Source: Myripristis murdjan (lineage: Eukaryota; Chordata; Actinopteri; Holocentriformes; Holocentridae). From it: a DNA stretch of 64,000 nucleotides. The notes below the pieces were generated by a model. It ran no database searches. It was not told the origin of the DNA and worked only from the letters and a program-made list of their open reading frames with translations. The translations under genes and the position numbers were made by a program. The stretch covers positions 25,986,001-26,050,000 of the forward strand of contig NC_043995.1 in the NCBI RefSeq assembly GCF_902150065.1, written 5' to 3'. Positions 1 through 9,791 of the stretch are shown here, piece by piece; position 1 is the stretch's first letter, and each line of letters begins with the position of its first letter.

Positions 1-350
1 GATTATATCACATGAGCCACTGTGAAACAACTATGATTCATGGTCACACACTATTAGAATAATATAATTAAATTGATTATATCTTAATGCTTTTATTTTC
101 ATTTTATTTGAATGTAGCATAATTTGAAATTAGTCCATATACTAACAGGTGTTGAATTAACAAAGTCATTGGTTTACGATTGGAGTCATTGACTAATAGT
201 AATTTCACAAAGTTGAACAACAGGGCACTGGATTAATTTAAGCTTGTCTTCTAGCCTGGTCCGGAGCAGGCTAAGGCTGTGAAGGATGACAATTCTTTTT
301 TGTTGTAGGCATCTCTTTACATCTCTGGCTACTTTTCTCACATTTTTAAG
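1..350. other. AT-rich flank, no gene seen
   Basis: This stretch is AT-rich and holds no open frame resembling a protein. The first half of the THAP zinc finger (the Cys pair) that should precede the exon starting at 351 is not visible here, so that exon lies further left or is lost. A polypyrimidine tract and AG at 349-350 form the acceptor of the first recognisable THAP exon. Confidence 0.5.
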
Positions 351-3229
351 GTTTCCCAAAGACAGTGGTCTTAAAAGGGAATGGGAACTGGCAGTGAGAA
401 GGGAAGGTTTTGTGGCTACTCAGAGGTCCTTGCTCTGCAGTGAGCACTTTAAGGCAGATGACTTTGACAGGACAGGGCAGATTGTCCGGCTTAGACATGG
501 AGTCAAACCATCTGTCTTTAACTTCCCATCTCATTTACAAAAGGTCTGTGTTCTATTTGGCTAAAGAATTCATTCATTCATTTGTTTATGTCTATGATTC
601 ATATGTTTGTGTAAGCATAACAACTTAATGCCACACGTTTCTAAATTTCTTTTTTTCTGTCTGCATGTTTAGGAATGAAGTACAGTACACTTTCTGACAC
701 TTAAAACTTTTTTAAAAATGTTGTATTATGTTTCTTACATTTTAGCAAGTACCATCAAGGACCACACAACCTTCAAGGAAAGCTGAAGAGAGCCTGCCAG
801 CATTTCCATGAAATTGACCCTCAGTCTAATGTTGTAAGTATTTGCATGTAATATTTCTCAAACACATGAGAAGATCAAGGCCCTGGTCATATTAAAACCT
901 CTATCGCAGTTGCTCTCTGCCACTCATTTTAGACATACTCAAATACACATAAGCATACATTAAAACATGCTGTAGTTGTTGAATATGTGTCCCTGACACA
1001 CTAAGACACTTATACCCAAGGCGCCAACAGTGGGCCAGCTACATCTGTGAGTGTTGAGTTTGAAAAATCACTCAATATTTTCATCTCTCTTTCCACCAGG
1101 ACCACAATTATGCTTTGCCTGCTTCTCCCACTGCTCTAAAGACCAGACTTGGTGAAGCTCTGGCTAGAGTGGAGAGTCTGGAGCGCAAGGACAGGAACAG
1201 CATGATCCGGGAGCGAAGGGCAAAGAAAAATATGCTCGCTCTTCTTGAGGATTTGAGGGAGAAGAACCTCATAAATGAAGAGCTGAAAGACAGACTTGAC
1301 TTCTATTCGGGTAAAATGGAAATACTAATTTGAATATTTTATATAGGTAGCCTACTTAATGTTTACACTCTGTGTTAGACTCCTCCTTCCGTATTATTTA
1401 AAGGGGTCTTACTAATTAGTTTGTGCTAATTTAATTTCAGATCTTCAGATAGACCTCTTGGCTAAAAAGGGCCATGAGTACACCAGACAGCAGAGAGAAT
1501 TTGCCCTCACGGTACACCTTCATGGTCCGAAGGCATATACTTACCTGAGAGAGTCTCAACATCTTCCTCTCCCGCATCCCCATACATTGCAACAGTATTC
1601 TTCATGTTGCCTAATTGTTAAATACATTAACCACCTTAGTCCTACAGAGTATGTTTTGTGACAAAAAGTGAAAATTACCAATCTAAAAGCTCACATCAAA
1701 TCATCACATCACATAACACATTCTGATACATTTTGTGTTTTCAGATATGCTATTTTCTCTGTTTAGTTTCTTCTATAATGGTTAAATTGGTTAAATTACT
1801 ACTTTTTTATTTTTACAAAGGTGGCTGACTTCGGTCGATGCTAAGCCTGGCCTAAATAAGATGATGCTGGACATGCTGGGAAGAAAATGCCAGGAGGACC
1901 AGACTAAATATGGATGCGTGACACTGTTGCTGGATGCTGTGGCCATAAAAAAAAAATACAATGCAATACAATCCCCAAACTCAAACAATGTCAGGGTTTG
2001 TGGATATGGGGGATGGATTCAATGAGACAGATGTTGCCTCTGAGGCTCTCGTGTTTATGGTGGTTGGCATACAAGGGCATTGGAAAGCTCCAATTGCTTA
2101 CTATCTGACCAGTGCTCTCTCACCAGAAACACTGAAGGTCTTAGTTGTTCATGCATTGGAAGAACTTCATGCTCATGGTCTGAGAGTGGTGTGCATGACA
2201 ATGGATGGACATGCATCTAACATCAGCATGTGCAACCAACTTGGCTGTGAGCTCAAGGGAAACCCTCACGAACCCCTGAAGACCTTTTTTGCACATCCAG
2301 TGACTGGTGAGAGAGTGTTTGTCATGAGGGACGCCTGCCACATGCTGAAGCTTGCACGCAACATGTTACAGGTAAATGCTGATTGTTGTTCTAGCTTATT
2401 TGCTTTTTATTATATTTTATTGTTGTGGTGTTTCTATTTACATAATTATGACTGAATGTGATGCTTTACATTTTTCTGTCTGTACTTGCGTGAGCTGTGA
2501 ATAATGAAGATTCTAATTCTGATTCTAAAGGCACACAGCCCAATAATGAACACCACTGGCCCCATTGACTGGAAGTACATCATTCATCTCAATGATGTTC
2601 AGACGAAGGACGGACTGCATGCTGCAAACAAAATCACGCTCAAGCATGTTCACTTTGACAACCAACAGATGAAGGTGTCTTTGGCTGCTCAGACTTTGAG
2701 TCGCTCAGTAACAGTTGCTCTCCACACATTGAGGGACCTGGGCTACTCACAGTTTAAAGACTGTGAAGAAACAGCTGAATTCATTGAGGTCATATGATCA
2801 GGGATGTACATAGGGCCATAGAGGGAGTAGAGGGAAGCTCCAAATACTTGCATGTTGAACATACTGAAATGAATAGATTAATTTTAATTTGATATGTCAC
2901 CTTTTTAAGACATTGTTGTGGATATGATTTTAGATGCTTAAAGTTAATGCAGATATTTGCTTTTAGATCATTGACAGGCTCTTTGACACCATGAACAGCC
3001 ACAATCCCCGTGCAAAAGGATTCAAAGCTCCCCTAGGGGCTTTGAATTGGGAAGAGAGAGTGGTGTTCTTGTTGAGAGCCAGGGAATATTTGATCAGTTT
3101 GTCCCTTCACCAATCAAAGAGGTCTTTTAAAATAGAAAATATTCTGTTTGCATGACACAAGTTCATATAATGTTCTGTTCCGATGTTCTGCATCGAGTTC
3201 ATAAGATGCTTTGTACTCTTGTTCTGATT

Positions 3230-4345
3230 CAGGTTCAAATTATAGCTGCTGCGCAGCAATGGTCGGGGCTGGGCAATTTTAGGCAATTCTGAGCAACAAG
3301 TGGAGAATTGGAAGATGAAAAGAAAGATAGCATTTTAATGTGCATTTTGTATCAGTTGAGGCTTGAACTCACAGTTTCTGACATGCAGGACAACGCTCTA
3401 TCTCACTGAGCTAATTGACAGGTGTCAATTCATGTGAGGCTGCACAAATTGACTAAGCCAGTCACTTTCCATGCATAGGCAGCCATCTATGCATGGAAAG
3501 ACAGATTTCAAACCACTGTAGGAAAAAAAAATCAGTCATCAAGACAAAAATCTGACATTGATTATCTGGCATGGGACTGGACCTTTGTGCAAAGTTTGGT
3601 GAATTTTCGCACATGGGAATGTTGCACAAGCTGAGGCTTGAACTCACAATCTTCAACACCGAGGACTGGTATCTATCTCACTGAGCTAAAACTTCACATG
3701 CAGCTTCACAGACTGACTGAGCCAGTCACTGACATGCAGGACAGCAGATTTTAAACAGCTGTCAAAAATTCAGTTATTAAGACAAAAATCTGAAAATACA
3801 CATATTGCATCTAGACAGCATGGAGATGTTGATCATTTGTTTTTAACAATGATTGATTTGCTCCATAAGTGAAAAACTGATGTTTAAAAATGCCATTCTT
3901 GCATTGACTCCAATTGTTCACGAGAGCAAAATTCAAAATGCTGTCAAAAATTCAGTTTTTGAGATACAGTTCTGAAATTTTTTTTCATGAACATTGAAGA
4001 TTGTGCTGATTTATTTACCAAGAATTTGCAAGTGTACTGTATGTTTACAGTACCATTGTATGTTTACACTTACATTTACAAGTTGCAAAGCTGTAGCACA
4101 TATGGTTGATTTGTTATGAATTTTCAAAGTTTTAAACTTTAAAGGCTTGCTATAGTGCCACCATCAGGACTATTGGCTTGAGTTTGCATCTGAATGTATC
4201 TGGCATGGGACTGGACCTTTGTGCATGGGAAGTAGGACTTCCTCGGAAGAAGAAGAAGAAGAAGAAGAAGAAGAAGAAGAAGAAGAAGAAGAAGAACGCG
4301 CAGGAATACAAGAGGGTCCTGGCAGCTTAGGCTGCCCGGCCCCTA
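3230..4345 (-). repeat. tandem tRNA-derived SINE-like units in the transposase intron
   Basis: On the minus strand two tRNA-like heads are visible about 265 bp apart, near 3360-3415 and 3626-3690. Each has an A-box-like TTAGCTCAGTGAGATAGA and a B-box-like GTGAGTTCAAGCC. The tails are also similar (a block with GACTGAGCCAGTCACT, then AAGACAAAAATCTGA). A tail motif CTGGCATGGGACTGGACC at about 3566 recurs near 4200, implying a third partial unit that ends in the GAA tract. The unit lies wholly inside the 3122-5009 intron. The exact SINE family is not named. Confidence 0.6.
4246..4296 (+). repeat. (GAA)n microsatellite
   Basis: About 17 uninterrupted GAA triplets lie at the end of the SINE-like repeat block. 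The polyglutamate reading frame across it is not a gene. Confidence 0.95.
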
Positions 4346-6017
4346 ATGATGCCCCAATGTTGTTTGTTTTTCATGTATGCAGTTTTTTTTTTTTTTTTTT
4401 TACTGTTGGAAATATCTTCAGTGTTCAGTGTATTTTCAGGTCATATAGGTGTCAATACGGTATGCAGAAGGTAAGATGACACCTACCATAACTAGCATCT
4501 CTGTGTACTCCTCCACAGCTGCCCTCCCCCAAACCAGTAAAGTTTATATGATAATATGGTGCTGTCTTGTTCCAATCTGTTTGCTGTATGCATTTTTTCT
4601 ATTTGTATTGTTTTGTGTTTTTCAGGTCCTACAGGTGTTAAAATGGTAACTATGACACTGTGTTCATTTCATGTAGGTGTGAGTATTGCATGTTCTTTTT
4701 GTTAAGCTTTCCCTGTTCTGTTATAATATTGTTCCTAGTTGGTGCAGCATCCTAGAAGAAAATAAGCTTTGCAACCCTGTAAGAAGCACACAGTAATTTT
4801 GTTTCCAGTAAATTGGCAGTACAGTTTATCCACAAGGGATGCCACAGAGGCAAAAGATCTATGACTATGGCCATCCCCGTCACCCTTTCACTTCTGTGGG
4901 ATATGGTTGCAAAATCAATTTACCATGTTCAGTGAACAAAATTCCTAGGTGCTTCATTGAGATGTCTTGTTTTAACATGATAAGGGCTATAAAACATTTT
5001 CTTTTGAAGGTACCTATCTGTCATCGGGTTCGTCATTAACATTGATACCTTGATGCTGATGATACCTGAGCTGCTGCAAGTCCAGCGGTATGTCTGCACC
5101 TACCGGTTTAGCCAAGATCACTTGGAGCTTCTGTTTAATTCAATCAGAGCATCAGGTAGGGTTCACATTTTACATCTGGTTGTTTAAAAAAAGCAACCAG
5201 AAAAGATCTTTTAAATAACTGTGCATGTGTTTGTGTGTGTGTGTGTTGTTTTTGTTTTTTTCTTTAAGGGGGCTGGAACAACAATCCATCTGCCAGCCAG
5301 CTCCAGGGCATCTTCCGGCGTCTGATGGTCTAGTGCGGTGTCTCACCAAGTGGGCGAGGCAACGTGGCAGCACAGGATGGCACAGTGTCCCTGTCTGCTG
5401 TGGAGATGTCCTCAGCTGAAACTGCTGAAGAGCTAGATCCCCTGTTTGCCAACATTGCAGCCATCATGTGTGACCACAGCTACCTTCCCACACGCTTTGG
5501 TGGTCTTGTGGACAATGCTTTGGTGTATATTTCAGGATTTGTTGTTCGGCAGGTTCTGAGAAGGCTCTCTTGTGATGTGTGCCGTGCCAGCCTGGTAAAA
5601 GACGCTATACCCACATCCTTTGATGAGAGCTACCACCTTCTTGTGCTGAAAAACAATGGTGGGCTGATGATTCCATCGGATGGCACGGTGAAGGTGGTGA
5701 AGGCAGCAGAGTGGGTGATTCGCCAGCTCCAATCAGGGCAAGCTGTCAAGGTGTCAGTGGTGACGCATGTTGTCCGGGAAGAGATTGGCACAGAGGATGT
5801 GTTTTTGCTCCGGGAACACATTGAAGAAACACAATTTGGTATTGACAACCACCATTCAAGCCTACTGAGACTAGTAGTGTCTGTGTTTCTCAAAGTTAGG
5901 CTGCATCACATTGCTAAAATGGCTTCACTCGAGTACCAGAGTGGGAGCACAAGAAAGAAACTGTGCAAAACCGTTCTCTTTCAGGGGTTTTAGCTCCCTT
6001 TGTAATTACTGTACATA

Positions 6018-6440
6018 TAATAGAATAGAATAGAATAGAATAAGACTTTATTAATCCCCCAGAGGGGAAATTCAAGTTGTCACAGTGGCAAAAGTAACAG
6101 ATACATACAAGACACACCAAATACAGACAGGACACACAATAACAGTAACACTGTGGCATGATAAATAAATAACAACAATATGGTCGCAGATCAGGGTGCA
6201 ATCATAGTCATAAATAAATAAGTAAATGTATAGGTAAAAGCACTAAGGTGCTGGGAGCACCTGGAGCTCCCAAAGGAGCGCCTGAACCGCTCTGTTCTGC
6301 ACCTGGGGAGAGTGAGCCTCTGGCTGAAGGTGCTCCCTCTCAGCCACAGTTCCTCATAGACGGAGTGGAAGGGGTTTTCCAGGATGTTGTTCATTTTGTC
6401 TCTTATCCTCCTTACATATTGTACATATTGTAAATGTTAT
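6018..6440 (-). mobile_element. LINE 3' fragment (CR1/L2-type)
   Basis: On the minus strand a frame reads like the C-terminal tail of a fish CR1/L2-type ORF2 (GSTFSQRLTLPRCRTERFRRSF). It is followed by a 3'UTR resembling that of the LINE at 9.8-11.8 kb (complement of TTTATTAATCCCCCAGAGGGG) and a (TAGAA)n tail at 6021-6042. The copy is strongly 5'-truncated, as is usual for reverse-transcribed insertions. Its 3' end lies about 25 bp beyond the transposase stop. Confidence 0.7.
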
Positions 6441-6510
6441 ATTAATATTTTTCTAGGGGGCTTTTTGTTCTTGCTCTTAAATGTTCTGTTCTGCTTAACC
6501 CTCTGGAGCC

Positions 6511-6957
6511 TATTAATAATAACGATAATAATAATAAATGATAATGATAGTAGCAATATTGATTATGATATTAGTAATAATTAAATTATAATAGCAATAA
6601 TAATAATAGCAATATTAATCATAATAGTGATGATTAAATGATAATATTAATTATAATTAAAGTAATAAAATGATAATATCAGTATTAATTATAATAGTGA
6701 TATAATAATAAAATAACAATGATAATAGCAATATTATAATAATATTGATAATAATAATAAAATGATCATTATAATAATAATATAAATTATAATAATAGTT
6801 ATATAATAAATGTCAATGATAATAGCAATATTAATTATAATAATATTGATAATAATGATAAAATGATCATGATAATAACAATAATAATTATAATAATAGT
6901 GATATAATAATAAAATGATGATAATAGCAATTATAATAATAATCAAATGCAATAATT
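6511..6957. repeat. imperfect (ATA/ATT)n tract
   Basis: About 450 bp consist almost wholly of AAT/ATA triplets with interspersed GATAATAGCAATATTA blocks that recur every 50-70 bp. It is a decayed trinucleotide satellite; open frames across it (poly-Ile/Tyr) are artefacts. Confidence 0.9.
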
Positions 6958-6958
6958 A

Positions 6959-7237
6959 AGGCTGAATTATGCTTCAGCGTTAGAAGAGCATACGGGGGTT
7001 GTGCGAAGCACGCATTTCCTACGCAGCGCGTGTGTGTCCAACATACCTCTGCGAAAGACACTGTCCACTTCGGCGGACCAATCACAGCTCTTGTGGGGCT
7101 GCGTAGGGTCCGCGTAGTCACAATTTTTGGGAGGCGCGCGGCAAGGCGCGCGGCAAGGCTCTGCGGCGGTCGCACAACCCCCGTAAGCTTCGCACAACCT
7201 CCGTACGCTCTTCCTACGCGGAAGCATAATTCAGCCT
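6959..7237. mobile_element. 279-bp MITE, Harbinger-like, with TTA target duplication
   Basis: The ends are inverted repeats: left AGGCTGAATTATGCTTC, right GAAGCATAATTCAGCCT. They are flanked by TTA at 6956-6958 and TTA at 7238-7240. Inner arms are also roughly complementary (GAAGAGCATACGGGGGTTGT against ACAACCTCCGTACGCTCTTC). The middle is GC-rich with a short GGCAAGGCGCGC direct repeat. A 3-bp TWA duplication is typical of PIF/Harbinger elements. No transposase is encoded, so it is non-autonomous. Confidence 0.85.
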
Positions 7238-7512
7238 TTACCCTACAAGCAAATCCTGAATAAAGGTTCCTTTTGTTCTATTCATGTCTGCCTGTCTGTC
7301 TTCAATGTCTGATTTTTGTAACAAACAACCCGCGTGAATATATGTTGATATATTTATCGATTTATGATCACTTTTATAGTGCAAACATGTAATTCCTCTA
7401 TAGACGTAATAAACTGTAGGAGCGAGCGACTCTACCAAGATGGCCGCCGCGTAGGCACATCGCTCCAATCGGCAGCAGCACTCAACGCGGCGTCTACGTA
7501 TATATGTCTATG

Positions 7513-7620
7513 GTGGACATCAGGACCTGTGCGATGGTGATGTAGTCCCGTCCCTCCACGGAGCTCGTCTTGACGTGCGGCCCTTCCCTCCGGTCCAGCA
7601 GCGCCGAGCAAAATTTCAGC
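7513..7620 (-). pseudogene. relic of a pyrin-domain (PYD) exon
   Basis: The minus strand reads LKFCSALLDRREGPHVKT and VEGRDYITIAQVLMST in one frame. This matches the central part of the two PYD exons at 19633-19885 and 23440-23692 (KFRAALLDRRG, VKTNAV-G-D, ADALVSTF). Similarity stops abruptly on both sides, so only about 36 codons of an 84-codon exon remain; helix 1 and the last helix are missing. It sits among repeats about 12 kb from the caspase and cannot make a folded PYD. Confidence 0.75.
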
Positions 7621-7744
7621 ATGTTTTAAATGTTTGGGTGGTGAGTGTTGGAGCTATTTATTATTTTTGAAATACTTTTTAAATATTTATTCCTTTAGTT
7701 TAGTTTACACATAACACATTAGTTTTACACATTAAGTAATTTCA

Positions 7745-7830
7745 TTAGGCCCACGGTTCTCAAAGTGGGGTCCGCGACGCATAGCCAGGGGGTCCGCGAA
7801 AAAATTCACAGAAATGTATTTTTTTCTCTT
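7745..7830. repeat. hAT-type terminal sequence fragment
   Basis: The motif GGTTCTCAAAGTGGGGTCCG followed by GGGGGTCCGCGAAAA is the classic end of hAT (Charlie-like) elements. Only one end is recognisable and no transposase was found, so this is a fragment. Confidence 0.5.
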
Positions 7831-8037
7831 ATTATTAATTTTTAAAAAACTTTTTTGGGGGAGGGGCATTAAACTGTGAACTAAACACTGTGTTCGTTTT
7901 TAAGTGTCTCCCATGACTGATTTGGGGAGCTTACTCATGTGATTACACATCAGGCAATCTGCTATGACATCTCACAGGCGCTTGCACGGCTTCACAAATA
8001 ACACAGACAACAAACACTCAAAGCGAGTCCGTCAGTG

Positions 8038-8664
8038 AGCACGTTTACATGCACACCTTATTCCTGTATTAACCGGTATATCCTCAATATTCCGGTTGCG
8101 CACGTGTCATGTAAACACGCACCGAACCCGATTAAGGTCATATTCCGGTTGGAGAGAATTCCGAATAAGCCCCCTGGCATATTCCTGTTCCAACCGGAAT
8201 ATTGGGGCATGTAAACACCTTAGCCGGAAAATGCCCCGAACCGGAATATTCAGTCACGACTGCGCCTGCTCGACCTGCAAGGAATTCTGTGGCGTCTTTG
8301 TTGCTATGGTTACCTGCAAGCGGGGAAAACCGCATGACGAACAGCAGCAAGAGCCAGGAGACTGTAGTCCGCCTTCAGCTAATGAAAGACTTAAATATCA
8401 TGGAGGATATAGATGGGAGAAAACATAGAACTAGCGACAGAAGAAAAAGAAGAAGACTTCTTCGTCTGTATTTCCGGCAGGCCAGACGCCTATACGCGTA
8501 CTGCTGCCCCCCGTGGCTGAGTGTCGCATTACGTCAGAGAGTGGAATACGCCGAAACACGGGGGCATGCCAAGTAACATGTAAACGGAATATTCCAGTTG
8601 CCGCAGCGCAGTTATCTTAACCGGAATATTGACCCGAACCGGAATATGGTGTGCATGTAAACGT
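8038..8664. mobile_element. 627-bp hAT-like MITE with near-perfect 8-bp target duplication
   Basis: The left end ACGTTTACATGCACACC is the reverse complement of the right end GGTGTGCATGTAAACGT. Flanks CGTCAGTG (8030-8037) and AGTCAGTG (8665-8672) match at 7 of 8 bases, suggesting an 8-bp hAT-type duplication. The motif CCGGAATATT and its variants recur at least six times in the arms on both strands. The centre has a 124-codon plus-strand frame (8202-8576) with a basic segment (DRRKRRRLLRLYFRQARRL) that I do not recognise. Confidence 0.75.
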
Positions 8665-8672
8665 AGTCAGTG

Positions 8673-9598
8673 TCTAGTCAATTCTTCTGGTACACAAAGG
8701 GTTAACAGCCGGTCTCAGATAGAAGTCCCGCCTCCAACCTAATATCGCTCATCGATTGGCTCTGTCGTTTCTTGCTAATGCATGATTGGTCGTCCCCGCT
8801 GTCACTCCATGTGGTTGTAAAAAAGAGCTGGAGGACGCGCACAGCTGAGTTTGTTTGGCTGGTTGGTCAGCAGCTACGCACACTGACTGATTTCTTCACT
8901 GTTTATTTCGTCAGGTGGCAGTTAGAACAACAGTTCAGCATGCTTCTTTGACATGAGAGCTCTTATCAGGCACATTGGCCTGTTGTCTCTAGGGAAGCAG
9001 GAATTATCCATTTTTACTAACCATGTTTTAAAATGTCAAGCTTATAGAACTGTAGAGCCTCAACAACAGAGATTTTATTTTTTCAAATAAGAGCAAGGCA
9101 ATGGACACTAATCTGTTTGTATTTAGGTAGTGTCAAACATTTATTTTATTTCTGTACGGTGTTGTTGATGTACAGTATGATGCACAGTTGCACTAAAGAC
9201 AAGAACTCAGTTGAATTGCCTGCTTGTCTTTCTTTAGTTGCCTTTAACTTACAACATTACAGAATTATTAAATACTTGTAGTCAGTACAGATATTCATAT
9301 GTGCAGTATAAACATTAATGTCAATCCCTTACTAGTTTTTATTTTTTCTGATTATGATCGTTTGCTTGTTTATTTGATCAGCAATACATGACGTGAAATT
9401 GCAGTCATAAATGCAAAAAAGATCAAGTTTCAGGGGCGCCGCCTTGGAGCGCTTTTACGTCCCCACCCAACCAAACCTACGCCCTTGGATGAGGCTATGT
9501 GCTAATGCTGCTAATCAACTAGCTAAGAGTACAAATGTGGTTATAAGCAGAGGTGGGACCAAGTCATTGTTTTGTCACAAGTAAAAAGCAAAGAGAAC
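8673..9598. other. no gene recognised; unplaced repeat-like sequence
   Basis: The stretch holds no convincing coding frame. The phrase GGTGGGACCAAGTCATTGTT near 9550 resembles a common teleost interspersed repeat. Nothing else is supportable. Confidence 0.4.
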
Positions 9599-9790
9599 AT
9601 GTAAGGCAGCTGAAAGAAAATGGAGGAAAACCAAGCTCACAGTTCACTGTAACATATACAAAGAAGCCATGAACACCTATGACAAAGAAATACGCCTGGC
9701 AAGAATGAACCATTTTTCCAAGATTATCACAGAGAATTCAGGAAACTCTACAATATTGTTCTCCACTGTTGACCAGCTACACTGTGATAA
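9599..9790 (+). mobile_element. L2-type LINE ORF2 fragment
   Basis: One open frame reads CKAAERKWRKTKLTVHCNIY, then ARMNHFSKIIT and LFSTVDQL. This is the linker between endonuclease and reverse transcriptase typical of fish L2-type ORF2 proteins. The homology stops at about 9790, where the oppositely oriented LINE begins. Both termini of the fragment are missing. Confidence 0.7.
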
Positions 9791-9791
9791 A

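Larger units (their letters stand above)
351..5993 (+). mobile_element. THAP9-like P-element transposase gene, broken
   Basis: P-element/THAP9 transposases cut and paste DNA using an N-terminal THAP zinc finger for DNA binding and an RNase H-like catalytic region. Nine exons can be placed by splice sites and phase: 351-543, 746-833, 1100-1310, 1441-1594, 1821-2371, 2531-2788, 2967-3121, 5010-5155 and 5269-5993. The first encodes the second half of the THAP domain (FPKDSGLKREWELA, LCSEHF, FNFP); 1100-1310 is a coiled coil; 1821-3121 is the transposase core (TMDGHASN, RDACHMLKLA, MKVSLAAQTL); 5010-5155 carries RYVCTYRFSQDHLELLF, followed by GGWNNNPSASQ. The frame is lost by one extra base in exon 746-833, one extra A in the A-run near 1950, and an in-frame TAG at 5331-5333. 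The C-terminus ends naturally at 5993. About 827 codons are left, against roughly 900 in human THAP9. Terminal inverted repeats were not found, so an old host THAP9 copy is an alternative. Confidence 0.85.

Noticed and set aside
6734-6952. 72-codon Ile/Tyr-rich frame
   Set aside because: It is a translation of the (ATA)n tract.
7030-7263. Arg-rich frames inside the Harbinger-like MITE
   Set aside because: Created by GC-rich inverted arms; the same peptide pattern appears on both strands.
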